DNA of 64,000 nucleotides from an uncultured Flavobacterium sp. (GCF_946479975.1 NZ_CAMLIX010000002.1:14589-78588), one strand, 5' to 3'; shown: positions 53,361-62,731, counted from the first letter of the stretch. Notes: generated from the sequence alone by a model not told the origin. Made by a program: numbers and translations.

Positions 53361-53942
53361 TTAAATTTCTTTTTTATCAATCCATTTTCCAACAGTTGGT
53401 GCTTTATAATTTCTCATTTGCTCTAATAAATCTTCAATAGTATTGCTGACCAAAAGCATTTTCTGATTCACTTCTTTCAATACACCTTTGTCTGTCATCG
53501 TTTGTAGTAATTCTAAAAGAGCATCATAAAATCCGTCAATGTTTAAAATAGCGATTGGTTTTTTATGAAGTCCTAACTGCGCCCAAGTCAGCATTTCAAA
53601 AAGTTCTTCAAGCGTTCCAAAACCACCAGGAAGCGCAATTACACCATCTGATAAATCGTTCATTTTGGTTTTGCGTTCGTGCATGCTTTCAACCAAAATT
53701 AATTCAGTTAAACCTTGATGTGCAATTTCTTTAGATCTTAAAAAGTTGGGTAAAACGCCAATTACTTTTCCACCTGCATTTAAAGCGCCGTCTGCAACTG
53801 CGCCCATCAAGCCTACATTTGCTCCGCCATAAACCAATTCTATATTTTGTTCTGCAAGCGTTATTCCTAATGCAATTGCTTGTTCTTCATAAATTTTTTC
53901 GGTCCCAAAACTTGAGGCACAGAATACTGTTATTCTTTTCAT
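53361..53942 (-). CDS. LOG-family nucleoside phosphoribohydrolase
   Basis: 193 residues. PGGFGTLEELFEMLTWAQLG is the family signature (PGGxGTxxE), with the Rossmann-like GGANVGLMGAVADGAL before it. Such proteins cleave ribose 5-phosphate from cytokinin or purine nucleoside monophosphates. Length complete. Confidence 0.92.
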   Translation of the reverse strand: MKRITVFCASSFGTEKIYEEQAIALGITLAEQNIELVYGGANVGLMGAVADGALNAGGKVIGVLPNFLRSKEIAHQGLTELILVESMHERKTKMNDLSDGVIALPGGFGTLEELFEMLTWAQLGLHKKPIAILNIDGFYDALLELLQTMTDKGVLKEVNQKMLLVSNTIEDLLEQMRNYKAPTVGKWIDKKEI

Positions 53943-54030
53943 TGTTATTGTAATCTTAAATGTAAAAAGTTAAATTTTGCTGCAAAAATAATGGTTTACT
54001 GCAAATGAGAATGTAAATCGTGACTATAAC

Positions 54031-54552
54031 CTATTTCTTCAATTCAAATTCAAAATAGGGTTTGTCAACACCATTTACAGGAAGTACCATATCTCTTTTC
54101 TTTTCTGCTCCAAGTTTTAAAACGGCTTTTTGCGAACGAAAATTTTCTGATCCAACATGGAAAAGTATCAAATCGACATACTGAAAAGCATAATCGATCA
54201 ATAATTTTTTGTTTGCTCTATTATAAGGTCCGCCCCAATATTTTCTGGTAATAAAAGTGTAACCAATTGCAACGCTTGATTTCTCGGGATCGTAATCGTA
54301 GAAACTGGTTGTGCCCATTATTTCATTCGTTTCTTTATCGAGAATTAAGAACGAACCTTTTGTAAGTATGATTCCAAAAAAAGTTTTAAAAACATCTCTT
54401 TCATATCTGTTTCGTACAGGATTTTGTTCCCAGATCAAAGGATCGGAAGCTGCTTCAAATAAAGCTTCAAAATGTTTTTCTTCTAACGGAATTAACTTTG
54501 TAATTTCGTTTTCTAAAAAATCAGGCTGTAGATTGAAGTTTGATGTTTTCAT
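54031..54552 (-). CDS. GNAT N-acetyltransferase
   Basis: 173 residues, RimJ/RimL-like: GTTSFYDYDPEKSSVAIGYTF with the acetyl-CoA region after it and SENFRSQKAVLKLGAEKK near the C-terminus. Acceptor unknown. Monocistronic. Confidence 0.9.
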   Translation of the reverse strand: MKTSNFNLQPDFLENEITKLIPLEEKHFEALFEAASDPLIWEQNPVRNRYERDVFKTFFGIILTKGSFLILDKETNEIMGTTSFYDYDPEKSSVAIGYTFITRKYWGGPYNRANKKLLIDYAFQYVDLILFHVGSENFRSQKAVLKLGAEKKRDMVLPVNGVDKPYFEFELKK

Positions 54553-54627
54553 TTTTTGTTTTTTTTGATGATTAGTATAATTCTAATATTTTGATTTTCT
54601 TTCAGTTAAAAATGACAAAAAGAGATT

Positions 54628-55752
54628 TTAAATTCTCTTAATCTGAACACAAGAAACATGTTCCATTTTAACTTGTTTTCCTGTTTTTTTCAATAATCCT
54701 GTTTTAGAATCTCTTTTAAAAACAATAACATTTCCTGTTTCAACATTTGATGCGACTAGAAATTTACCGCTTTCGTCAATGGCAAAAACGCGCGGATGTT
54801 TTCCTAAAGTAGACTGATAACCAATGTTTTTGAGAAGTCCGTTTTCGTCGATAGAAAAAATGGCAATATTGTTTTCTTTGCCTCGATTTGTGGCGTACAG
54901 AAATTTTCCGTCTGGAGAAATATGAACATCCGAGCTTTCAAAACCATCTTTTACTTTGTCAGAATGTGTTGCAATACGCTGGATTTTGTTCAAAACACCA
55001 TTTTCATAATTGTAAACACTCAATTGTCCCGCCATTTCTTCGATACAATAACCAAATTTTTGATTGGGATGAAAAGTAAAATGCCTCGGGCCAGCTTCTA
55101 AATCGGTTTTTGTAAACGGATTTTTCGTTTCCACTAAAGGCCTTTTCAGATTTTCGTCAAATGCATAACAGCGAATTTTATCGGCACCTAAATCGGGTAA
55201 AAATAAGTAATCGTTTTGAGGCGAAAATACAGCCGAATGTACATGCGATCTGGTTTGCCTTTCTTTATGGGTACTTCCGTCCAAATATTCAAAATTCTGA
55301 GCAATCGAATCGATTTTACCATTTTCTAAAATCGGAAAAACAGAAACACTTCCTTCGGTGTAATTTGCGTTTGCAATCCATTTGCCGCTTTTATGAACGC
55401 TGACATAAACAGGGTTTTCGCCTCCACTTCGCTGACTGTTTAAAAAAGTCAAGCTTTTATTCTCGGGATTGAATTCAAAACTGCTGATGCTTCCAGCATT
55501 TGGTGTCTTAGTATCCGTGCAGGCATAAACAAATTTTCCGTTTGGAGAAACCGTCAAATACGACGGATTCACAATATTTTTAACCGAAGTAAATTTTGTC
55601 AATTTGCCACTCAATGTATCCAGCTGATAAACCTGAATAGCCTCGACCGTTTTATCGCGATTATAAGATCCCAAAAAGACATACGTATTTTGAGAAAACA
55701 AGTTTATTGTCAACAAAAATGCAATTGCAAAATAGTATATTTTTTGTTTCAC
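54628..55752 (-). CDS. Exported lactonase (7-bladed propeller)
   Basis: 374 residues. Signal peptide (ends NLFSQN), then PF10282-type propeller repeats (YLTVSPNGKFVYAC, VHISPDGKFLYATNRG, ...). Family members include 6-phosphogluconolactonase of Pgl type, but an exported copy more likely acts on sugars or lactones outside the cytoplasm. Confidence 0.88.
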   Translation of the reverse strand: MKQKIYYFAIAFLLTINLFSQNTYVFLGSYNRDKTVEAIQVYQLDTLSGKLTKFTSVKNIVNPSYLTVSPNGKFVYACTDTKTPNAGSISSFEFNPENKSLTFLNSQRSGGENPVYVSVHKSGKWIANANYTEGSVSVFPILENGKIDSIAQNFEYLDGSTHKERQTRSHVHSAVFSPQNDYLFLPDLGADKIRCYAFDENLKRPLVETKNPFTKTDLEAGPRHFTFHPNQKFGYCIEEMAGQLSVYNYENGVLNKIQRIATHSDKVKDGFESSDVHISPDGKFLYATNRGKENNIAIFSIDENGLLKNIGYQSTLGKHPRVFAIDESGKFLVASNVETGNVIVFKRDSKTGLLKKTGKQVKMEHVSCVQIKRI

Positions 55753-55833
55753 AGTTTTTTAGTTTGTTTCAAGTTATTAAGTTTAGTTTTAATTTTCAGC
55801 AGAAATCTAAAATTTAAAATCTGCAATCTAAAA

Positions 55834-56937
55834 TTAATTAACCCCTTTCCACCACTGTTTAAATTGCTGTTTTTCATTTTTAAGTTCAACAGCTTCTCCA
55901 ATCATCGGTGTAATCAAAGAAATCGGGTTTTCTGAATTTGCATTTAATTCCGTTACTTTAATCAAAGGTTCATCCCAAGAATGAAGCGATAAAGCAAACT
56001 TAGAAGAATGCACAGGAAAAACTCTTTTCGCTTTTAACTCTTTCATGGCTTTTATTACATCTTGAGGCATATTGTGAATATATTTCCATTTTTCATTGTA
56101 CTGACCGTTGTCTAATAATGCAATGTCAAAAGGTCCGTATTTTTCGCCAATTTGCGCAAAATGAGAATCGTAACCGCTGTCTCCGCCCAAATACATTTTA
56201 AAATCTTTAGTTTCTAAAATAAAAGAAGTCCAAAGTGTATTACACCTCTTATAACTTCTACCCGAAAAATGTCTTGAAGGCGCTGTATGAATTGTTAGAT
56301 TTTCATCCAATTCAATTGTAGAAAACCAGTCTTTTTCAATGATGTCTTCTACAGGAAAACCCCAGAATTCAAAATGCGAACCAACGCCAAGAGCTGTGAT
56401 TATTTTCTTTGTTTTCGGCTTTAATTTTAAAATGGTTTCATAATCCAAATGATCATAATGATCGTGTGTAATCAATAAATAATCAATTTCAGGAACATCT
56501 TCAACAGTATAAATATCAGTTCCTTTAAACGATTTTGTTGTGCCGGGAATAGGAGAGGCGTTGCCGCTGAAAACAGGATCAATCAAAAAACGTTTTCCTT
56601 CCAATTGAATAAAATAAGACGAATGTCCGAACCAAACCAAAATATCTTGATCGATCGAGAGTTCATGTAAATTGGTTTTTATAGACGGAATCAAATCGGT
56701 AGGGATTTTTCGATCCACTTTTTTGAAAAAGAATTCAAACAAAACTCCCGCCATACTTGCTCCTTCGGCAAGATCTGGAGTAAACGATTGGTTTTCGAAT
56801 TTGCCATTTTTATATTGAGGCGAATTTTGAATTAGGGCTAATCTTTCGCCAGAAGGTGCTTTTCCGAATTTTGGATGTTCTAAAAATCGATAAACGGCGA
56901 AAATTACTAACAATAAGAGAATTAAGAATGTGGTCAT
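55834..56937 (-). CDS. Metallo-beta-lactamase-fold hydrolase (UlaG/NAPE-PLD-like), membrane-anchored
   Basis: 367 residues. A single N-terminal membrane segment (MTTFLILLLLVIFAVYRF), then an MBL domain with THDHYDHLDYETI (HxHxDH) and downstream His/Asp ligands. Fits the UlaG/NAPE-PLD group. Cleavage substrate unknown. Confidence 0.9.
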   Translation of the reverse strand: MTTFLILLLLVIFAVYRFLEHPKFGKAPSGERLALIQNSPQYKNGKFENQSFTPDLAEGASMAGVLFEFFFKKVDRKIPTDLIPSIKTNLHELSIDQDILVWFGHSSYFIQLEGKRFLIDPVFSGNASPIPGTTKSFKGTDIYTVEDVPEIDYLLITHDHYDHLDYETILKLKPKTKKIITALGVGSHFEFWGFPVEDIIEKDWFSTIELDENLTIHTAPSRHFSGRSYKRCNTLWTSFILETKDFKMYLGGDSGYDSHFAQIGEKYGPFDIALLDNGQYNEKWKYIHNMPQDVIKAMKELKAKRVFPVHSSKFALSLHSWDEPLIKVTELNANSENPISLITPMIGEAVELKNEKQQFKQWWKGVN

Positions 56938-56963
56938 TTTGTGTGGAGGGATCTAATTTTTGT

Positions 56964-57386
56964 TTATTTGGAGGGATATAATTTTTGGGTGTAGGCAATA
57001 GAAAGCAAAATTATCTTTTTTAAAATTTCTATATCAATGTCAGCCAATTTTTTAATGTAAATGCAAGCCTTTGAAGAAGTATGTTTTCCTAGTTTCGTTA
57101 AAAGTTCTTCTCTTTCGTCTTCTGGCAGATAAAAATATACGGTCATGGCAGTTTTTCTTGGCGAAAATCCCGCTAATGGTGCATCGCCTTCGTGTCCGCT
57201 TTCATATTTATAATGATAACTTCCAAAACCAATAATACTCGGTCCCCACATTTTGGGTTCAAAACCAGTAGTTTCTTGTATTATTTTAAGAAGCTCAAAA
57301 GCATCGTTTCTTTTAACTTCATTTTCAACAGCGTTGATAAAATCAGTAACACTAGCTTGAGTTTCCGTGGTTTTATTTTTTGCCAT
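56964..57386 (-). CDS. DUF1801 protein, copy 2
   Basis: 140 residues, DUF1801-like: TDFINAVENEVKRNDAFELL and PSIIGFGSYHYKYESG with a helical end. It lies 26 bases upstream of the MBL hydrolase on the same strand and just after the serine hydrolase gene. Function unknown. Confidence 0.85.
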   Translation of the reverse strand: MAKNKTTETQASVTDFINAVENEVKRNDAFELLKIIQETTGFEPKMWGPSIIGFGSYHYKYESGHEGDAPLAGFSPRKTAMTVYFYLPEDEREELLTKLGKHTSSKACIYIKKLADIDIEILKKIILLSIAYTQKLYPSK

Positions 57387-57391
57387 TTGAG

Positions 57392-58432
57392 TTATTTTTT
57401 ATTTAATAAATCACTTTTCAGTAGAATGTTTTTCATTTTAAATTCAGATGCGTAAAATAAATTTGAATCTTCCGGCATCAGATTTTCTAAAACAATCAAA
57501 CTCACATCGCTTTCTGGGAAATACAAATTTACAGCAGAAAATCCGTTGCCTAATCCCGTATGTCCAAAATATTTAATAGGCTCTTTTTCTATAATTCTTA
57601 AGCCGTACCCGTATCCTTCTTTTTCTTTTCCGAAGAAATTATGCTGATTTTTAATGGTATAGGATGTCATTAATTTGTAAGATTCTGGTTTTAGAATTTT
57701 TCCTTTGTGAAGATTATTATTCCAGATTAAAAGATCATTTACTGTAGAAATAAGACCGCCTGATGGTACTTTGTAAGAGCTTATTAAATTGTTTTCAGCC
57801 TTTTTTAAATTAATGCCGTTTAAAAGGTAACCTGTAACTAAATTTCTATCGACGTCTTTTGAATAACAAAATGTGTTTTTCATTTTTAGCTTTTTAAATA
57901 GATCATTTGCTAGTTCATTATAGGTTTTTTTAGACACCGATTCAAGAATCTGACCTAGTATTGGATAACCTTCATTACCATATTTAAAATCAGTTCCAGG
58001 TTTAAATAGTAAAGGTTTTTGTAAATTAGTGATTCCATGTGAATGATTTAACAACTGATGAACTGTTATGGTATCTGCCCATGTCTGCTCTAAAGTTGGC
58101 AGATATTTTTTTATTGGAGTATGGAGATCAATTTTACCTTTTTCGACTTCTCGTAAAACCAAAGAAGCAGTAATTTGTCTGGTAATTGACATAATTTCAA
58201 ATTGGCTGTCTAGGTTTAAAGGCTTTTTTGTTTCAAAATTGGCAAATCCTTGCGCTTTTGAATAGACAGTTTTTCCGTTTTGAGAAATCAAAACAACACC
58301 ATTAAATTGCGGAATAGTATTTTGAATTATACTGTCAATACTTTTTTGATACGCTTCTTTTTTCTGTGCAGAAGAATTACAACTTATGAATAGGATCAGG
58401 AACAGGAAGTTGATTTTAGAAAAAAAGGTCAT
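57392..58432 (-). CDS. Serine hydrolase (beta-lactamase/PBP4-like), lipoprotein, altered SxxK
   Basis: 346 residues. Lipobox ISC with Cys18. The family's YxN is Y151-G-N153 and the HTG triad element is present near residue 295. The expected SxxK motif is S82-I-T-R85: Arg in place of the catalytic Lys (AGA codon). The enzyme may be reduced in activity or have become a binding protein; a sequence error is unlikely given clean context. The next gene, the 56,964 DUF1801 protein, starts 5 bases downstream. Confidence 0.85.
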   Translation of the reverse strand: MTFFSKINFLFLILFISCNSSAQKKEAYQKSIDSIIQNTIPQFNGVVLISQNGKTVYSKAQGFANFETKKPLNLDSQFEIMSITRQITASLVLREVEKGKIDLHTPIKKYLPTLEQTWADTITVHQLLNHSHGITNLQKPLLFKPGTDFKYGNEGYPILGQILESVSKKTYNELANDLFKKLKMKNTFCYSKDVDRNLVTGYLLNGINLKKAENNLISSYKVPSGGLISTVNDLLIWNNNLHKGKILKPESYKLMTSYTIKNQHNFFGKEKEGYGYGLRIIEKEPIKYFGHTGLGNGFSAVNLYFPESDVSLIVLENLMPEDSNLFYASEFKMKNILLKSDLLNKK

Positions 58433-58454
58433 TTATTTTTAGGAGTATTTTTGT

Positions 58455-58573
58455 TAGTTTTCAGTCACAGTTTTCAGTCTCAGTCTTAGTCTCAGTTGTG
58501 AGTCACAGTTTTCAGTCGCAGTTTTCAGTTTCGCGAGACTGAAAACTGTGACTGAGACTGAAAACTAAAACTA
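58455..58573. repeat. Inverted repeat 'cagttttcagt' family
   Basis: Alternating CAGTTTTCAGT/CAGTCTCAGT units in one orientation and ACTGAAAACTGTGACTGAGA in the other. Non-coding; similar units at 32,650-32,700. Confidence 0.75.
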
Positions 58574-58939
58574 AAACATCCCATTTTCATTAATTGTTTC
58601 TTTCGGAATTGGTTGCCCTAAATCCCAAAGTTCTATGATTTTGTCGGAGTCAAATTTTAAAAAATGAACTACTGCAAAACCAATATCTGTGGGAGTTTGT
58701 TTAAGATGCGAATGTACTGCGACAAAGTTTCCATCTTCAACAATATGATGAATTTTGAAAATCTTATTCGGATTTGTTCTGGCAGATTCTTCCATGGCAA
58801 GCATCAAAGTTTCTGCATCACCTTTAAAATGGGCGTTATGATGTTTGAAATTTTCTCCGATATACAATCGAAAACCCTCATGAGAATGCCCTTTTGCTGC
58901 TAGATTCAGGAAGTTTTTAGCGATTTCTTTCTTAGTCAT
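58571..58939 (-). CDS. NTF2/SnoaL-like protein
   Basis: 122 residues. A cone-shaped NTF2-like fold with GENFKHHNAHFKGD and HIVEDGNFVAVHSHLKQTP; no catalytic triad is obvious. Ligand-binding or isomerase role unknown. Confidence 0.83.
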   Translation of the reverse strand: MTKKEIAKNFLNLAAKGHSHEGFRLYIGENFKHHNAHFKGDAETLMLAMEESARTNPNKIFKIHHIVEDGNFVAVHSHLKQTPTDIGFAVVHFLKFDSDKIIELWDLGQPIPKETINENGMF

Positions 58940-59018
58940 AGTTTAATATTTTAAAGCAAACTAAGGTATGAAATTAAGTGCTACGATTATTGCAGAAAAC
59001 GATTGGAAATTTATAAAA

Positions 59019-59231
59019 TTAAACTTCTTCCGATTTGATTTTGGTAAGATCCAAACCTAACTTTGTGAATTCTTTTTCGCCCAATTCGGTAATATGAAAA
59101 TGTTTGTCTGAAGATTCTTTTTTGGCAATCCATTGCTTTTCAATAAAAGATTCCAGAAGAAGTTCTCCTAGTTTTCCGCCAAGGTGTTCGAAACATTTTT
59201 TAGCAGGTTTTACAGTAGTTTTACTATTCAT
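59019..59231 (-). CDS. ArsR-type regulator C-terminal part only, 70 aa
   Basis: From ATG 59231. The segment CFEHLGGKLGELLLESFIEK ... HFHITELGEKEF resembles the second half of ArsR-family regulators (the dimerisation/ligand part), but no DNA-binding wing-helix is encoded. The ~100 bases upstream hold no matching N-terminal sequence. Either a truncated remnant or a short stand-alone paralogue. Confidence 0.6.
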   Translation of the reverse strand: MNSKTTVKPAKKCFEHLGGKLGELLLESFIEKQWIAKKESSDKHFHITELGEKEFTKLGLDLTKIKSEEV

Positions 59232-59382
59232 TTTATATTTATTTTTTAAAAGTAAATTCAGAACCAAAGCCAAATTGAAAAGACAGATTAATAATCATGA
59301 CATGCCAAATAAAAAGAAATCTCCTATTGCAGGAGCTCATTTTTTGCTCTTTTTGGTGTAACGAATTTATGAAAAAAAGTAA

Positions 59383-60297
59383 TTAGTTGAATGATTGTCT
59401 AAATTCTATTGGAGAAGTATTTGTCTTGGTTTTGAATAGTTTACTGAATGATTGCTGATGTTCGAAACCCAATTCAAAAGCTATTTCGCTAATTGATAAA
59501 TTTGTCGTCGAAAGTTTTTCTTTTGCTTTTTCTATTAATTTATTATGAATGTGCTGCTGTGTATTTTGCCCTGTGTGCGTCTTCAATAATGCGCTGAGAT
59601 AATTGGGAGAAACGTTTAAGTTTTCGGCAATAAATTGAACCGTTGGAAGTCCTTTTTGTTGCAAAGAAACATCGTTAAAATACTCTTCTAATAATTTTTC
59701 TAAACGCGCTAAAATCTGATGACTGCTGATTTTTCTGGTAATAAATTGTCTGTTGTAAAATCGTTCGGCGTAGGTTAGAAACAAATCAATTTGTGCAATA
59801 ATAACGTCCTGACTAAATTTATCAATATTAGATTGGTATTCCTGCTGGATATTTTTAATAATTTCAAGCAGCATATTTTCTTCTTTATCAGAAAGATGCA
59901 GTGCTTCATTGACTGCATAACCAAAATAAGCGTACTGCTTGATTTTCTGCGCTAGCGGTGTGTTCCAAAGAAAATCAGGATGAATCAATAATGACCATCC
60001 TGTGTGTTTCATTTCAGAATTTCCTTCAATAGAAAAAACTTGTCCCGGCGAGAGAAACATCAAAACTCCTTCTTTAAAATCATATTCCTGCTGACCGTAA
60101 CGCATTTTGGCGTTGGCATTTCTTTTTAATGCAATCGAGTAAAAATCAAGCATTAAACTTTTAGGTTCTTCGCTGTTGAGATATTTAAGATCTTCAAAAT
60201 TGTAAACGCTCACCAAAGGATGTTCGGGTTTTGGCAAATCTCGAAAATCGTGAAATTCGCTAATTGATTTAAATCGAAGAGGTTGCTGACTTGCCAT
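59383..60297 (-). CDS. AraC-family transcriptional regulator
   Basis: 304 residues. A cupin-like N-terminal region and a C-terminal pair of HTH (about 215-304, NLSISEIAFELGFEHQQSFSKLFK). It follows the NmrA-like gene by 12 bases on the same strand, so the pair is probably an operon regulating it. Confidence 0.92.
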   Translation of the reverse strand: MASQQPLRFKSISEFHDFRDLPKPEHPLVSVYNFEDLKYLNSEEPKSLMLDFYSIALKRNANAKMRYGQQEYDFKEGVLMFLSPGQVFSIEGNSEMKHTGWSLLIHPDFLWNTPLAQKIKQYAYFGYAVNEALHLSDKEENMLLEIIKNIQQEYQSNIDKFSQDVIIAQIDLFLTYAERFYNRQFITRKISSHQILARLEKLLEEYFNDVSLQQKGLPTVQFIAENLNVSPNYLSALLKTHTGQNTQQHIHNKLIEKAKEKLSTTNLSISEIAFELGFEHQQSFSKLFKTKTNTSPIEFRQSFN

Positions 60298-60309
60298 ATT
60301 ACAAAGTTC

Positions 60310-61203
60310 TTAATTTTGATTGAAAATTACAGCAAATTCTTTTGCATAATCTGCGAGTTTCGTTTTTCCTAAAACTGGACGATTTAGATAATAATCTTCA
60401 GCTAGTAAACCGTTGTTAAGTCCAGCGTACATTTCGACTAAACCTTTTGCAATTTTGGGTTGCATTCCAACCGCAGTTAAACCGTTTAACGTTTCTTCGT
60501 CGCTAATTAATTTCCATTTTAAATCTGGAATTCCAATTGCTTCTCCTAAAATTTTTGCTGTTTGAGGTCCAGTAAGTTCTTCGCTTGCTACGTAACGAAC
60601 TTTTTTTCCATCAAGCGGAGTTGTAAGCTCTTCGGCAATTGCTGCTGCAATATCGTTTGGAGAAACCCACGGAATCAAGTCGTCGGCTCCGTAATTTACG
60701 GCGATAATACCTTGATTTTTAATCATCGGAATATAAGCCAGTAGATTGTAATAAAATGAAGTTGGTCGCATGAATGTAATTGAAACATTTGAAAGTTGAT
60801 TGAGAACGGCTTCGATTTCGTTATAACGCTGAATAATTCCTGAATTTTGTTCTAAATGCGCGCCAATACTGCTTAAAAACACAACACGTTTTACGCCAGA
60901 TTTTGAAATGGCTGCTGCATAATTATTTCCAATGGTGCGAGTAAAAGTATCTAAATCCAAATTGGGATCGAAATAATTCGCACGCGGAATCATGCAGTAC
61001 ACGGCGTCTGCACCTTTAAAGGTCTGCGTTAAAAAAGTTGCGTCATTTACGGAACCAATTGCGGCCATAGCGCCCAGATTCTCAATTTCCGATTTTCTGT
61101 CGTTGCTGCTTGCAATTACTGTAATTTGATGCCCTTGTGCGATTAGAGTTTTCGCCAAAGGTTTGCTAATGTTCCCTAAAGAACCTGTAATTATAATTTT
61201 CAT
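60310..61203 (-). CDS. NmrA-like NAD(P)-binding protein
   Basis: 297 residues from ATG 61203. The Rossmann N-terminus is MKIIITGSLGNISKPLAKTL (GxxGxx type). Family includes redox sensors and quinone oxidoreductases. Precedes the AraC regulator in the same orientation, so a regulated stress operon is likely; substrate unknown. Confidence 0.9.
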   Translation of the reverse strand: MKIIITGSLGNISKPLAKTLIAQGHQITVIASSNDRKSEIENLGAMAAIGSVNDATFLTQTFKGADAVYCMIPRANYFDPNLDLDTFTRTIGNNYAAAISKSGVKRVVFLSSIGAHLEQNSGIIQRYNEIEAVLNQLSNVSITFMRPTSFYYNLLAYIPMIKNQGIIAVNYGADDLIPWVSPNDIAAAIAEELTTPLDGKKVRYVASEELTGPQTAKILGEAIGIPDLKWKLISDEETLNGLTAVGMQPKIAKGLVEMYAGLNNGLLAEDYYLNRPVLGKTKLADYAKEFAVIFNQN

Positions 61204-61340
61204 AATACTATTTTTTTGATGATACAAAGCTGCGCAGCATCAGGCAAATAGATGTAGCCAAATCTATGATTGATGTAGTCTAAAACAGTATTTTAAACTA
61301 AATTTTATTTTTCAGGAAATACAAAAGTTCTTGTAAAAAC

Positions 61341-61428
61341 GAGACGCGTGAAGGATGGAGCGGCATCCTTTTATGGTGGTGTTCACCATAAAAGATACAG
61401 CGGACAGCCTGACCCGGAGGGACACGCC
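61341..61428. repeat. Structured dispersed repeat (possible RNA element)
   Basis: GCGTG (61346) pairs with CACGC (61423); inside, AGGATGGAGCGGCATCCTTT folds back on itself (AGGAT/ATCCT) and TTTTATGGTG pairs with CACCATAAAA in an 8-10 bp hairpin. GCGGACAGCCTGACC follows. The layout is like a family I recall from other Flavobacterium intergenic regions (ATCCTTTT ... GATACAGCGGACAGC), where it is widespread. No ORF or terminator run. Strand of any RNA unknown. Confidence 0.55.
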
Positions 61429-61450
61429 ATTACTGCCAGAAATATTTGGT

Positions 61451-61840
61451 TTATTTTAAACGAATTAAAATGCCCTTCCGTTTGACAATATTTTTGTAAT
61501 CCCACTGAATTTCTACGCTTTTTTGAAGCCACCGCTTTACATCATCTTCAATAATTTGATCAACGTTGGTGTAACGCATTTCGGCAGCTTTGAAGGAACC
61601 TTCGTTTTGCAGTTTTTCCTCATCAAAAGATTGGCCGCTCCAGAAAAGCAATCTAACAGAATCTTTTAATTTGCTGTAACCCACAATCGGATTTCCGTCT
61701 AGAAACCAAACAGGATGCGCGTGCCAGACTTTGCTTTCGGCATCGGGTAAATTTTTAGTTATAATGGAGTAGAGAAGATCGCAGATTTCTTTGTCTTCAG
61801 CTGTTTGAGAATTGTGATAGTTTTTAATTTCCTGATTCAT
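61451..61840 (-). CDS. DUF1801-like protein, copy 3
   Basis: 129 residues, with KVWHAHPVWFLDGNPIVGYSKLKDSVRLLFW and a basic end. Closest to DUF1801-type proteins; third in the region. Function unknown. Confidence 0.8.
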   Translation of the reverse strand: MNQEIKNYHNSQTAEDKEICDLLYSIITKNLPDAESKVWHAHPVWFLDGNPIVGYSKLKDSVRLLFWSGQSFDEEKLQNEGSFKAAEMRYTNVDQIIEDDVKRWLQKSVEIQWDYKNIVKRKGILIRLK

Positions 61841-61909
61841 AATTTTTTTATTTTAGATCAAACTCAAATAAAATTTAATGCTATAAAATACTGGAAATAA
61901 AGTTACTAG

Positions 61910-62356
61910 TTATTTTTCTCTTTTTAATACAATTGTACTGTCTTTGTTAGATTCGTCAAATTGTAAAGCTCTCTTTCCTGTTAAGCTGATGTTGAGTTTG
62001 ATTTCATCATTAGTAATAAAGTCAAGAATTGCCAAAATTCTGCCTTTTTCAGTTGACTTTGTTTTATCAACAGCCGAGGCAATAATATCCATTTGAATCG
62101 GAGTTTTTGATTCGTCAATTTCATATTTTAAAACACCATTCTGTCCGATATTTTTGCCCGTTTTGATTACATAATTTTTTCCATCAATAAATTCTCCATT
62201 AATCGTCATAGAAACATAATTGTCAGAACTAAAGACCATTTTGTTTTCTACTCCGTTGGAATCTGTTGCTTTCCAGCTTCCAACAAGCGTTTCTTTTTTA
62301 GTCTGCGAATAAGAAATAGTGGTTACTAAAAGAAATAAGAAAAGAAATTTTTTCAT
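61910..62356 (-). CDS. Exported lipocalin-like protein
   Basis: 148 residues, signal peptide (MKKFLFLFLLVTTISYSQ) and a beta-barrel-like mature part beginning LVGSWKATDSNG. Ligand and role unknown. Confidence 0.75.
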   Translation of the reverse strand: MKKFLFLFLLVTTISYSQTKKETLVGSWKATDSNGVENKMVFSSDNYVSMTINGEFIDGKNYVIKTGKNIGQNGVLKYEIDESKTPIQMDIIASAVDKTKSTEKGRILAILDFITNDEIKLNISLTGKRALQFDESNKDSTIVLKREK

Positions 62357-62383
62357 TTTAAAGTGCTGTTTTTTAATTGTAAA

Positions 62384-62722
62384 TTATTGTTCTTCGATCA
62401 CAGAATTTCCTTTTGATAAATCTCCAGAGGTCCATTGCCAGGTTTCATGCAGTCTAATTTTTCCATTTTCCAGAATTTCTGGTTTAGAATGGCAGATTCC
62501 CGTCATTAATTCGCCTTTTTCATTTACTTGATGGTAGCGCATGTCGATGTTTCCTTTTTCGTCAACCAAACCAATTAAATGACCTGAAATGATTTTTCCT
62601 CCTGAATATTCTGAAGTTAAAATATTTCCTTGATGTTTATATTGAAAAACGGTTTCGTTAGACGTTTCTCCGTTTTCAGTATTACTGACAGGTTTAAAAG
62701 CTTTATTATTGTAATTAATCAT
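62384..62722 (-). CDS. Conserved hypothetical protein, 112 aa
   Basis: All-beta, with GGKIISGHLIGLVDEKGNID and HETWQWTSGDLSKGNS. Often given the misleading name N-acetylglutamate synthase in flavobacterial genomes; it has no acetyltransferase motif. Upstream is the SUFU gene with a 9-base gap in the same direction. Confidence 0.75.
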   Translation of the reverse strand: MINYNNKAFKPVSNTENGETSNETVFQYKHQGNILTSEYSGGKIISGHLIGLVDEKGNIDMRYHQVNEKGELMTGICHSKPEILENGKIRLHETWQWTSGDLSKGNSVIEEQ

Positions 62723-62731
62723 GGTTTTGCT

